In this document: one piece after another, positions 36,072 through 43,962 of the stretch | How the letters are laid out: each line of letters begins with the position of its first letter | Numbering within the stretch: position 1 is the first letter of the stretch | Source of the DNA: Nitratireductor aestuarii | GTDB lineage: Bacteria; Pseudomonadota; Alphaproteobacteria; Rhizobiales; Rhizobiaceae | Assembly (NCBI RefSeq): GCF_014641695.1 | Contig: NZ_BMIF01000001.1 | Span: 186,001-250,000, forward strand | Direction of reading: 5' to 3' | Length of the DNA: 64,000 nucleotides | The notes under the pieces: model-generated | Seen by the model: the letters and a program-made list of their open reading frames with translations, nothing else | The model's database searches: none | Told to the model about the DNA's origin: nothing | Translations under genes and position numbers: made by a program

Positions 36072-36524
36072 TCACGCCTCGGCTTTTTTCGTTTTGGAGG
36101 CTTCCATCTCCCACTCGGGCAGCGGGAAAGCCCGGTCGTAGGCCCAGTTGAAGACGAAGGCGTAGCAGACGTAGAAGATGGAATAGGAGATATCCATCAC
36201 GAAGGCCGAGATCAGGTCGGTGCCGAGATACCAGGAGATGAAGGGGAGCAGCATCACCAGCAGCCCGAGCTCGAACAGCACGCTATGCAGGACCCGGATC
36301 AGGGGCGTCTTCTGTGTTGTTCCCCGCCGCCGCTGCATCGCGTGGTCGAACATCAGGTTGTAGAGATAGTTCCAGACCGTCGCCACGACGGAGGTAACGG
36401 CGCCCACCACGCCGATCTCGAAGATCCCATGGTTGAACACCCATGCCGCCAGCGGCGTGGAAAGCAGGAGCCCGATGATCTCGAAACTGAGCGCGTGGCG
36501 GATACGATCAGGCGTCGTGCGCAT
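36072..36524 (-). CDS. PACE family efflux protein (AceI-like)
   Basis: The 150-residue protein has four transmembrane helices arranged as two bacterial transmembrane pair domains. RTTPDRIRHALSFEIIGL opens the first, with the conserved glutamate in helix 1 that binds protons and drug in AceI, and VMDISYSIFYVCYAFVFNW marks the second pair. PACE proteins export chlorhexidine, some dyes and probably polyamines; the natural substrate here is unknown. ATG 36524 is chosen because GGAGG lies just ahead; an in-frame ATG 18 bases upstream lacks a site. The gene follows moaE by 48 bases in the same direction. Confidence 0.9.
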   Translation of the reverse strand: MRTTPDRIRHALSFEIIGLLLSTPLAAWVFNHGIFEIGVVGAVTSVVATVWNYLYNLMFDHAMQRRRGTTQKTPLIRVLHSVLFELGLLVMLLPFISWYLGTDLISAFVMDISYSIFYVCYAFVFNWAYDRAFPLPEWEMEASKTKKAEA

Positions 36525-36572
36525 CACGCCTCCGTTCCGCAATGTCCGTCTGCCCGCCCAATCGGTTCCCCG

Positions 36573-37043
36573 TCAGGATTGCTTCTGCCAGACGGCGAGC
36601 GCGTCTTCGTCGCTCTGCTTGGCTTCCACCCAGCCGCCGTCCTGACCGTCGACGCGATGCTCCTTCTTCCAGAAGGGTGCGCGGGATTTGAGATAATCCA
36701 TGAGGAAGTTTGCAGCCTCGAATGAAGCCGCACGGCTCTTCGAAGCCGCCACCACGAGCACGATGTTTTCACCGACCGGGATCTTGCCGTAGCGATGGAT
36801 GACGGTGAGCCCGAGCAGTTCCCAGCGCTCCGCTGCCTCAGCCGCGATGCGACCGATTTCGGCTTCTGCCATGCCCGGATAATGCTCAAGCTCAAGCGCA
36901 ACAAGCGTGCCCTGTTCGTCGCGGCACTTGCCCGAAAAGGTGACGACGGCGCCAATGTCCTTGCGGCCATCGGAAATCCGCTCGATCTCGGCAGCCGTAT
37001 CGAAATCCTGCTCCTGGACGGAAATGCGGGGCGTGATTGCCAT
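36573..37043 (-). CDS. moaE: Molybdopterin synthase catalytic subunit MoaE
   Basis: MoaE, with thiocarboxylated MoaD, adds two sulfurs to precursor Z to form molybdopterin. The 156-residue protein has GAVVTFSGKCRDEQ, LELEHYPGMAEAEI, VIHRYGKIPVGENIVLV and the conserved lysines in YLKSRAPFWKKEH. The start lies one base after the moaD stop, so the two subunits are coupled. Residues after 135 are variable. Confidence 0.96.
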   Translation of the reverse strand: MAITPRISVQEQDFDTAAEIERISDGRKDIGAVVTFSGKCRDEQGTLVALELEHYPGMAEAEIGRIAAEAAERWELLGLTVIHRYGKIPVGENIVLVVAASKSRAASFEAANFLMDYLKSRAPFWKKEHRVDGQDGGWVEAKQSDEDALAVWQKQS

Positions 37044-37044
37044 G

Positions 37045-37296
37045 TCAGCCCCCCGTCATGGGCGGGAAAAGCGCGACCTCGCAATCGTCGGGGAGGGGCG
37101 TGTCGTGTTCGACATGCTCGTGGTCGATTGCGACGCGAATGACCTCCGGGCGAACGAGTGCAGCCGCATAGCCTTCGCCGCGCTCGGCAAGCCATGCGAG
37201 CAGGTCAGCGACAGTCACAACGGAGTCGGGCTTGTCGATCGTCTCCGATCCCCTGCCGATGCGCTCGCGAACCCAGGCGAAGTAGACCAGCTTCAT
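37045..37296 (-). CDS. moaD: Molybdopterin synthase sulfur carrier subunit MoaD
   Basis: The 83-residue protein is a ubiquitin-like sulfur carrier: MKLVYFAWVRERIG at the start and the C-terminal Gly-Gly (FPPMTGG) that is activated as thiocarboxylate. It sits between pgsA (two bases upstream) and moaE (one base downstream). A longer open frame in the same phase extends into pgsA, but the fold begins at ATG 37296. Confidence 0.94.
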   Translation of the reverse strand: MKLVYFAWVRERIGRGSETIDKPDSVVTVADLLAWLAERGEGYAAALVRPEVIRVAIDHEHVEHDTPLPDDCEVALFPPMTGG

Positions 37297-37298
37297 TC

Positions 37299-37910
37299 CT
37301 ATTCCTCGATGATGTGCTTCAGGCCGGCGCGGAAATAGTCGTAGCCCGTGTAGAGCGTCACGATGGCCGAGATCCAGAGCAGGGTGATCCCGAGCTGGGT
37401 CATGTAGGGCACGATCTTGTCGCCCGCAGGACCAACCAGAAGCGTGGCTATGGCCACCATCTGGATAGCGGTCTTCCATTTTGCAAGCTGCGTCACCGGC
37501 ACGCTCACCTTCAGCGCCGCCAGGTACTCGCGCAGGCCTGAAACCAGGATTTCACGGCAGAGAATGATGATGGCCGCCCAGAGCGTCCAGCCGGCGATCG
37601 TGCGATCGCTGTCGGCGGCGAGCAGCAGCAGGCAGGTCGAGACCAGCAGCTTGTCGGCGATCGGATCCAGCATCCGGCCGATGTTGGAGGTCTGCTTCCA
37701 GGTGCGGGCGAGATACCCGTCCAGATAATCTGTCACGCTGGCGGCGATGAAGATGCCGAGCGCCGACCAGCGTGCGAAGTCGCTCGACTGAAGTCGGCCC
37801 TCAAGGAAGAAGCAGAGCACGATCATCGGCACTGCCAGAATGCGGGCATAGGTAAGTAGGTTGGGAAGATTGAACGCGGTGCGCTGCTGCTGGATGGACG
37901 GTTGGCTCAT
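37299..37910 (-). CDS. pgsA: CDP-diacylglycerol-glycerol-3-phosphate 3-phosphatidyltransferase
   Basis: PgsA makes phosphatidylglycerol phosphate in the inner membrane. The 203-residue protein has the CDP-alcohol phosphotransferase motif complete: D61, D64-G65, A68-R69, G78, D82 and D86 (within TDYLDGYLART and GRMLDPIADK). Six hydrophobic helices are visible, beginning with NLPNLLTYARILAVPMIVLC. AAGGG precedes the ATG. uvrC lies 68 bases upstream and moaD follows after two bases, an arrangement common in Rhizobiaceae. Confidence 0.94.
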   Translation of the reverse strand: MSQPSIQQQRTAFNLPNLLTYARILAVPMIVLCFFLEGRLQSSDFARWSALGIFIAASVTDYLDGYLARTWKQTSNIGRMLDPIADKLLVSTCLLLLAADSDRTIAGWTLWAAIIILCREILVSGLREYLAALKVSVPVTQLAKWKTAIQMVAIATLLVGPAGDKIVPYMTQLGITLLWISAIVTLYTGYDYFRAGLKHIIEE

Positions 37911-37978
37911 ATCAGCCCTTCAACATGAAACAGGTACGGCAATCGTGGAGCATAGTTAGCGATGCTATTCCAGCCTTA

Positions 37979-39913
37979 TTATGCCCTTTCGTGAAAATGG
38001 TTATGGATTTGCCTCGCCATCGACTCGGAGATGCCTTCAACGGCCATCAGGTCTTCAACGCCCGCACGGCTGACGGCCTTGGCGGTGCCGAAGTGATGCA
38101 GCAGCGCCCGCTTGCGGCCGGGGCCGATCCCCGAAATTTCGTCGAGTGGGTTCTTCACCATTTCCTTCTTCCGGCGGGCGCGGTGCGAGCCGATGGCGAA
38201 CCGATGCGCTTCGTCACGCATGCGTTGAACAAAGTAGAGCACGGGGTCGCGCACGGGTAGGGTGAATGGCTCCTTGCCGGGGATGAAGAAGCGTTCTCGC
38301 CCTGCATCGCGATCAACACCCTTGGCGATGCCAATGGCGGTTATCTCATCAGTGATACCGAGTTCTTCCAGAATCTTCCGGACCGCTGAAAGCTGGCCCT
38401 GTCCGCCGTCGATGAGGATCACGTCCGGCCAGGCGGGGAAGGCTTCATTCTCGTTCGTCACGGGAGCCTCTTCGCGCAGACCTTCCTCCTTCAGAAGACG
38501 GGAGAAGCGCCGCTGCATGACTTCGCGCATCATGCCGAAGTCGTCGCCTGGCGTGATGTCGGTCGAGCGGATGTTGAACTTGCGGTACTGGTTCTTCACG
38601 AAGCCTTCGGGTCCCGCCACGATCATCCCGCCCACGGCATTGGTGCCCATGATGTGAGAGTTGTCGTAGACCTCGATCCGGCGCGGCGCACGGTCGAGCC
38701 CGAACGTCTCGGCAAAGCCTTCGAGCAGGCGAGCCTGCGTCGATGTTTCCGCAAGCCTGCGTCCCAGCGCCTCGCGCGCATTCTGCAGCGCGTGATCGGT
38801 CAGATCCTTCTTCTCGCCGCGCTGGGGCACGGAAACGCTGACCCTGCGTTCGGCCCGCGCCGAAAGCGCCTCGGCAAGCACTTCCTGATCCGCCACTTCG
38901 TGCGACAGGAGCACCATGCGCGGCACCGGCTTGTCGTCATAGAACTGTGCAATGAAGGAGCTGAGCACCTCGCCAGCCTCCAGTGCCGGGTCGGCCTTCG
39001 GGAAATAGGCCCGGTTACCCCAGTTCTGGCCGGTACGGAAGAAGAAGACCTGAATGCAGTTCTGCCCGCCTTCCTGATGGATGGCGAATACGTCCGCTTC
39101 CTCGACCGATTGCGGATTGATGCCCTGATGTGCCTGGACATGAGACAGCGCTGAGAGGCGGTCGCGGTAGATGGCGGCGCGTTCGAAATCGAGCTGTTCC
39201 GAAGCCTGCTGCATGGCGGTGGCGATCTCCGCCTTCACATTGCTGGAGCGGCCTGAGAGAAAATCCTTCGCCTCCTTGACGAGCTCCGCATAATCCTCCC
39301 GGCTGATCTCGCCGGTGCAGGGGCCGGAGCAGCGCTTGATCTGGTAGAGCAGGCAGGGCCGCGTCCGGCTTTCGAACACGGAGTCGGTGCAGGTGCGGAT
39401 CAGGAACGCACGCTGGAGCGAATTGATCGTCCTGCCGACGGCACCGGCGGAAGCGAATGGCCCGAAATAATCAGCCTTGCGGGAGCGCGCGCCGCGATGC
39501 TTGAAGATGCCGGGGGCAGGGTGATCGCTCGACAGCATGATATAGGGGAACGACTTGTCGTCACGCAGCAGCACGTTGAAGCGCGGGCGCAACCGCTTGA
39601 TGAGATTAGCCTCGAGCAGCAGCGCTTCGGTCTCGGTCCGCGTGATCACGAACTCCATCGAGGCAGTCTCGCGGATCATGCGCTCGATGCGATTCGAATG
39701 GCCTCGCCCCTGCGCATAGTTGCTGACGCGCTTCTTGAGGCTACGCGCCTTGCCGACGTAAAGCACGTCGCCCTCGGCATTCATCATGCGATAGACGCCC
39801 GGCGCATTCGGGAGACGCTTCACGATCTCCTGAATCACCTCGACACCGACGGCCGCAGAGTCGCGTCCGGCGCTGTCCCAGGCAATCGTTTCGTCATGCG
39901 CAATCGAAGTCAT
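37979..39913 (-). CDS. uvrC: Excinuclease ABC subunit C
   Basis: UvrC makes both incisions in nucleotide excision repair. The 644-residue protein has a GIY-YIG nuclease domain at the start ([20 protein letters not shown]), a UVR motif for UvrB binding ([16 protein letters not shown]), the cysteine-rich [17 protein letters not shown], the RNase H-like nuclease with [18 protein letters not shown] and [10 protein letters not shown], and the C-terminal helix-hairpin-helix pair [16 protein letters not shown]. Length is near the usual 600-680. The start overlaps the SDR stop by four bases. Confidence 0.97.
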   Translation of the reverse strand: MTSIAHDETIAWDSAGRDSAAVGVEVIQEIVKRLPNAPGVYRMMNAEGDVLYVGKARSLKKRVSNYAQGRGHSNRIERMIRETASMEFVITRTETEALLLEANLIKRLRPRFNVLLRDDKSFPYIMLSSDHPAPGIFKHRGARSRKADYFGPFASAGAVGRTINSLQRAFLIRTCTDSVFESRTRPCLLYQIKRCSGPCTGEISREDYAELVKEAKDFLSGRSSNVKAEIATAMQQASEQLDFERAAIYRDRLSALSHVQAHQGINPQSVEEADVFAIHQEGGQNCIQVFFFRTGQNWGNRAYFPKADPALEAGEVLSSFIAQFYDDKPVPRMVLLSHEVADQEVLAEALSARAERRVSVSVPQRGEKKDLTDHALQNAREALGRRLAETSTQARLLEGFAETFGLDRAPRRIEVYDNSHIMGTNAVGGMIVAGPEGFVKNQYRKFNIRSTDITPGDDFGMMREVMQRRFSRLLKEEGLREEAPVTNENEAFPAWPDVILIDGGQGQLSAVRKILEELGITDEITAIGIAKGVDRDAGRERFFIPGKEPFTLPVRDPVLYFVQRMRDEAHRFAIGSHRARRKKEMVKNPLDEISGIGPGRKRALLHHFGTAKAVSRAGVEDLMAVEGISESMARQIHNHFHERA

Positions 39914-40674
39914 TCAGCCATTCCAATGATGTCAGGCGTTTCCCAAGCCAGATGCTGGCCGCCGTCAAGCGCGATCATCTGGCCCGTTATAGATGGTGTT
40001 TCCCAGAGATAGCGAACAGTAGCGCCAAAGTGGGGCAAGTCTGGGCCGCGACGCAGGATAAGGCCCTCGACCTGTTTTTCGAAATCTTCAGGGCTCTGCC
40101 GCTCGTTGGCAAGCGTGGGACCCGGCCCAATGGCGTTGACCCGAATGTTCGGCGCAAGCGCCTGAGCCATGGTCTGCGTTGCCATCCAGAGCGCAGCCTT
40201 GGAGAGCGTGTAACTGTAGAACCGCGGGTTGGGCCGCCAGACTCGCTGGTCGATCATGTTCACGATCAAACCCTCCGCGTCCGTTCCCACGTAGCGGGCG
40301 AACGCCTGGGCGATGAGCGACGGGGCCTTCACGTGAATGGCGAAATGGCCGTCCCAGACCTGCGGATTGAAGTCGGTGAGCGAGTCGTTCTCGAAGATCG
40401 AAGCATTGTTGACGACAATGCCGATCGGCCCGATGGCCTCCACCGCGCGATCCACCAGCGAGGAGGTGGATACGCTGTCGGTGAGGTTTGCCTGCACCAC
40501 CCGCGCGAACCCGCCATCCCGGTTGATCACCTGAGCCAGCGTCTCGGCCTCTTCGACCGAGTCGTTGGAGTGGATGGCGACCGGGAATCCGTGGGCGGCC
40601 AGGTCGAGTGAAATCGATCGACCAATGCGCTTTGCCCCACCGGTGATCAGCGCACCAATTCCCGACTCTAGCAT
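39910..40674 (-). CDS. Short-chain dehydrogenase/reductase
   Basis: The 254-residue protein is a classical SDR: the nucleotide motif [20 protein letters not shown] for the NNAG position, and the catalytic YxxxK in [10 protein letters not shown]. The opening TGGAKRIG is like that of FolM and pteridine reductases, so a dihydropteridine-type substrate is possible but unproven. It is the first gene of a run continuing to uvrC, pgsA, moaD and moaE on the minus strand, and overlaps uvrC by four bases. Confidence 0.87.
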   Translation of the reverse strand: MLESGIGALITGGAKRIGRSISLDLAAHGFPVAIHSNDSVEEAETLAQVINRDGGFARVVQANLTDSVSTSSLVDRAVEAIGPIGIVVNNASIFENDSLTDFNPQVWDGHFAIHVKAPSLIAQAFARYVGTDAEGLIVNMIDQRVWRPNPRFYSYTLSKAALWMATQTMAQALAPNIRVNAIGPGPTLANERQSPEDFEKQVEGLILRRGPDLPHFGATVRYLWETPSITGQMIALDGGQHLAWETPDIIGMAE

Positions 40675-40892
40675 CTCAACCCCGTCTATCTTCGCATCAC
40701 CGCGTATATATGAGCACTGTGGCGGCTTTCATAGCATCACTTGCCAGCAGGCTATGAAGCCATAGAAGTTCGATGATGCTGCACAGCATTCAGCTGCTTC
40801 GACTCAATTCTCCCCAATACGTCGGCGGCGCCAGGGAAGACGATTTTGCAGTGACTTATATACCGCTTGTTAACGCATTTACCCTTCTGAAA

Positions 40893-40925
40893 CCATAACC
40901 TGTGCCTTATCGGCAACAGCTATGG
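40893..40925. other. Imperfect inverted repeat upstream of the OMP gene
   Basis: CCATA (40893-40897) and TATGG (40921-40925) close a stem that continues through CTGT/ACAG and GCC/GGC with small bulges around a five-base loop. No T-run follows. It could be an operator or a leader hairpin if an upstream promoter exists. Confidence 0.35.
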
Positions 40926-41005
40926 GGAGTGATAGTAAATAGGGCAACTAATTCAAACTTGGGCCATTTTGATGCCACGTTTGGCGACTTTTTCTGGCGT
41001 CAGGC

Positions 41006-41030
41006 GGAACCGCACAACAGCTCACATGTT
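41006..41030 (+). promoter_or_regulatory. EcfG-type promoter (Omp25/RopB-like gene)
   Basis: GGAAC (41006-41010), 16 nt, TGTT (41027-41030). The -10 departs from CGTT by one base. It would give a leader of about 70 bases. A second, housekeeping promoter for such an abundant protein is likely but not identified. Confidence 0.5.
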
Positions 41031-41110
41031 TGAGCGACGCGGGTGGGGCGCCGGGGCCACCAATCTCGGATGACCCAATATTGAATTCTGTTGGCTAAGG
41101 AGTCACACGT

Positions 41111-41770
41111 ATGACCAAGACAAGTCTTAAGCTCGGTGCTGCTGTTGCAGCTCTGTTTGCAGCAACTGCTATCTCTCAGGCCGCTGACGCAGTGTTCGAG
41201 GCTCCTCCTGCTCCTCCTGCTCCGGTTATCTCCGAGCCGATCAGCACCTGGGAAGGTGGCTATGCCGGTCTCTCCCTCGGCTACGGCTTCTCCGGTGAGG
41301 CAGACCTCGCAGGCCTCGGCACTGTAGACACCGACGGCTTCGTTGGTAACGTCTTCGGCGGCTGGAACTGGCAGTCGGGTTCGTTCGTGTACGGTATCGA
41401 AGGTGATGTCGGCTACAACGGCATGGAAGGCGACAACTTCGGCTACAACGTCGAGCACGGCGTTGACGGCAGTCTGCGTGCACGTCTCGGTGTTGCTGCG
41501 ACCGACAACGTTCTGCTCTACGCTACCGCTGGTGGTGCTGGCAGCCGCGTAGAAGTTACCGACACTGTAACTGGCGCATCCGACACGCAGACCCTCTGGG
41601 GCTGGACGGCTGGCGTCGGTACCGACGTGAAGTTCACGGAGCAGGCCTTCGGCCGCCTTGAGTACCGCTACACCGATCTCGGCGACGAGACCTTTGACCT
41701 TGGCGGCGTCGGCGGCGATGTCGGCTCCACCAGCCACAAGGTTCTGGTCGGCGTTGGTATGAAGTTCTAA
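41111..41770 (+). CDS. Omp25/RopB-like outer-membrane beta-barrel protein
   Basis: The 219-residue protein has a signal peptide (cut after ISQAA, about residue 25), a Pro/Ala-rich linker (EAPPAPPAPV), and an eight-stranded OmpA-like barrel starting WEGGYAGLSLGYGFSG and ending VLVGVGMKF with the terminal phenylalanine. LEYRYTDLGDE is the conserved penultimate strand. This is the main small porin-like barrel family of Rhizobiales (Omp25/Omp31, RopB), important for outer-membrane stability and stress tolerance. Codon use is strongly biased, suggesting high expression. A strong terminator follows. Confidence 0.92.
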   Translation: MTKTSLKLGAAVAALFAATAISQAADAVFEAPPAPPAPVISEPISTWEGGYAGLSLGYGFSGEADLAGLGTVDTDGFVGNVFGGWNWQSGSFVYGIEGDVGYNGMEGDNFGYNVEHGVDGSLRARLGVAATDNVLLYATAGGAGSRVEVTDTVTGASDTQTLWGWTAGVGTDVKFTEQAFGRLEYRYTDLGDETFDLGGVGGDVGSTSHKVLVGVGMKF

Positions 41771-41797
41771 GGCTGACAAGCCTTGAATTGCAGAAAG

Positions 41798-41822
41798 GCC
41801 GGGCCTCGAGCCCGGCTTTTTT
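41798..41822 (+). terminator. Rho-independent terminator of the OMP gene
   Basis: GCCGGGC, loop CTCGA, GCCCGGC, then six T; 27 bases after the stop. Confidence 0.92.
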
Positions 41823-41848
41823 GTATGCAGAATTTCGGATTGGATGGC

Positions 41849-42508
41849 CTATCGCACAGGCGGCATCAGCGTGCGGTCGAGCCGGCAGCTGTTGCGGTCC
41901 ACCTCTTCGCAGCGGGTGAACTTGAGATCCTTCGAGAAGCAGATGCGGACTTCCCGCAGATAGCGCCTGTCGCATGAAACGGCGATCGCATCGGGCTTCA
42001 GCCCCTTGTTCGCTGCCATGAACTTCTGCTCGACCTCGCGCGGCGAGATCATGATGGGCCCGGTGGGCAGAACGAACTCCTGCGGGATCTTCACCTCGTT
42101 GAAGGCTTCACGCGCAACCGAGAGATATTCGGCCTGACTAAGGCCGGTGCAGGAGCCATGCTTGCGCCATTGATGGCCGATCAGGCCGGGCGAGGGGATG
42201 ATGTCGAGATATTGCTGCGCCAGGCGATCCGGTACGCGATCCGATTCACGCGTGCGGCAGAATTCCGGGTAACCGCGCACATATTGCGGCCAGAGACCGT
42301 GGACCATGAAGGCATAGGGACGCGAACACTGGATCGAGCGTTGGCCAGCGCCTTCGGTCGCGCAATAGCTGGGCGACCAGCTGAGAGACAGAACGTAGTG
42401 ATCGAACTCACCGGCAACATGACGGCGCTGCTGCGCGTCAGCCGGCGTGAGCAACGGTGTGCTGAACAGGAAGAGCGCGGCCAGAGCCGCGCCCGCTGCC
42501 TTGATCAT
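41849..42508 (-). CDS. Secreted ribonuclease T2
   Basis: The 219-residue protein is an RNase T2 family enzyme, which cuts RNA without strong base preference through a cyclic phosphate. A signal peptide ends near PADAQ (residue 25). The two active-site segments are intact: FMVHGLWPQ with H70, and HQWRKHGSC with H112 and H117. Six or more cysteines fit the disulfides of the family, so it acts in the periplasm or outside. The start overlaps the stop of the cysteine-containing unknown by four bases, which suggests coupled synthesis. Confidence 0.93.
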   Translation of the reverse strand: MIKAAGAALAALFLFSTPLLTPADAQQRRHVAGEFDHYVLSLSWSPSYCATEGAGQRSIQCSRPYAFMVHGLWPQYVRGYPEFCRTRESDRVPDRLAQQYLDIIPSPGLIGHQWRKHGSCTGLSQAEYLSVAREAFNEVKIPQEFVLPTGPIMISPREVEQKFMAANKGLKPDAIAVSCDRRYLREVRICFSKDLKFTRCEEVDRNSCRLDRTLMPPVR

Positions 42509-42951
42509 CGAAGAACGCTGCAGTTCGCGTTGTAGACGTTCCAGCGGTCGAAGCCGGAGACGCAGAATTCAACATTATCGCCGATGGAGGCAAAGCCCTG
42601 GCCGTATTCGATCAGGTACCAGATCGGGCGGGTGTAGCCGTCGGAGAGCGAAACGCTCGCATTGCAGTAGCGGCGCTCGATCGGACTATCGGGCGTAGAC
42701 GGCTCGACGCGAGTGAGGCGTGCGTCATGGAAGCTGACGATGCTCACGTTCGGCAGGTTCGGCACATGGGTGACCTGATGGCGGAAGCGGTTCGCGATAA
42801 TGCCGCGAACGCTCGAATGTCCGCAGATCGGATCATCCACGCCATAAGCCTGATATTGCCCGAGCATATCTGCCGCATGGGCGGACGGGATCGCGGTGAA
42901 TGCAGCGACGGCGGCAGCTAAACCTGCCAGAACGTTGGATATGCGTGACAT
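42505..42951 (-). CDS. Periplasmic protein of unknown function, coupled to RNase T2
   Basis: I do not recognise a family. The 148-residue product has a signal peptide (cut after SAHA, residue 26) and a mature part of about 120 residues with four cysteines, C43, C96, C130 and C144, which could form two disulfides. Notable segments are CGHSSVRGIIANRFRHQV and RYCNASVSLSDGYTRPIWYL, ending CVSGFDRWNVYNANC. The gene immediately precedes the RNase T2 gene with a four-base stop/start overlap, so a role as partner, inhibitor or folding helper of the nuclease is a reasonable but untested idea. Confidence 0.75.
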   Translation of the reverse strand: MSRISNVLAGLAAAVAAFTAIPSAHAADMLGQYQAYGVDDPICGHSSVRGIIANRFRHQVTHVPNLPNVSIVSFHDARLTRVEPSTPDSPIERRYCNASVSLSDGYTRPIWYLIEYGQGFASIGDNVEFCVSGFDRWNVYNANCSVLR

Positions 42952-43003
42952 CAGTGTCCCCGTGTAAAAATTATCACTAGTTTCTGTCAGGCTTTGACTT
43001 CGG

Positions 43004-43867
43004 TCAAGATGCTGTACGCCGTTCCTCTGCGAGCTTCAGGATCGAATAACGCCCTTTGCCGGCCTCTCCGAGAATCCGCGCGAAGGCAGGCAGAATCAGC
43101 TTCAGCTGTTCTTGCAGGACATAGGGCGGATTGACAACAATCATACCCGTTGCGCTGAGCTTCGTGTCAGGCAGCACTGGCGACACTTCAAGGGTCACAT
43201 CCAGGATGTCTGGAATGCCGCTTTCCATGAGGCCTTTCCGGAACGCGGCCACTTCCTTCAGGTTCTTGATCGGATACCAAAGCGCATAGATCCCGCCCGG
43301 CCAGCGCTTGTGCGCCTTATGCAATCCGGAGAGCAGCCGGTCGAATTCGCCTTCCTTCTCGAACGGCGGATCTACCAGCACGATGCCGCGCTTTTCCTTG
43401 GGCGGCAGATGCGCACCGAGCGCCAGCCAGCCGTCGAGTTCGATGACCCGCGTCTGGAAATCGCCTTCGAATTGACCGCGCAGCGTCTCGACATCTTCCG
43501 GGTGCAACTCGATGGCGGTGAGCCGGTCCTGCTTGCGCAGAAGATGACGTGTGACGACTGGCGAGCCGGGGTAGAACTTGAGTTCATCTTCCGTGTTAAC
43601 TGATTCAACTGCGCCGAATAAGTGGCTGACAATGCTTGCTTCTTGCTCGTTCAGCTTGGCATCGCGCAGCGCGCCGATGCCGCCAAGCCATTCGCCGGTC
43701 CGCTGCGCCTCGTCAGAGGAGAGGTCGTAGAGCCCAATGCCCGCATGGGTGTCGATGACGCGGAACGGCTTCTCCTTGCGCTTCAGATACTCGATCAGCA
43801 GCGTCAGCACCGTGTGCTTGAGGACGTCAGCGAAGTTTCCCGCGTGATAGGCGTGGCGATAGTTCAT
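43004..43867 (-). CDS. rlmJ: 23S rRNA (adenine(2030)-N6)-methyltransferase RlmJ
   Basis: RlmJ methylates A2030 of 23S rRNA using S-adenosylmethionine. The 287-residue protein begins MNYRHAYHAGNFADVLKH, the family's diagnostic opening, then VIDTHAGIGLYDL (motif I), and the catalytic VLVDPPFEKEGEFDRL (motif IV of the NPPY type). ATG 43867 with GGAGC before it is used; upstream extension of the open frame by about 200 residues is not coding. Gene ends with a hairpin-like CTTTGAC/GTCAAG sequence at its stop. Confidence 0.95.
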   Translation of the reverse strand: MNYRHAYHAGNFADVLKHTVLTLLIEYLKRKEKPFRVIDTHAGIGLYDLSSDEAQRTGEWLGGIGALRDAKLNEQEASIVSHLFGAVESVNTEDELKFYPGSPVVTRHLLRKQDRLTAIELHPEDVETLRGQFEGDFQTRVIELDGWLALGAHLPPKEKRGIVLVDPPFEKEGEFDRLLSGLHKAHKRWPGGIYALWYPIKNLKEVAAFRKGLMESGIPDILDVTLEVSPVLPDTKLSATGMIVVNPPYVLQEQLKLILPAFARILGEAGKGRYSILKLAEERRTAS

Positions 43868-43962
43868 GGCAGCTCCGGCCATCGGTGGATGGCGGTTGAA
43901 GGGCGCTTGTTTTTCTGTCCGAGGCTCTACTCGATATGGGCAAAATCCGCTAGGTTCCACCC

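Larger units (their letters stand above)
40675..41110. other. Intergenic region before the Omp25/RopB-like gene
   Basis: A 436-base AT-richer spacer between divergent genes. It holds an imperfect hairpin at 40893-40925 and an EcfG-type site at 41006-41030. AAGGAG lies before the ATG at 41111. No coding frame is supported. Confidence 0.6.

Noticed and set aside
36049-36093. Terminator-like hairpin with T-run on the plus strand
   Set aside because: It coincides with the last codons of the PACE gene (Lys-Lys-Ala-Glu-Ala) and no plus-strand gene precedes it.
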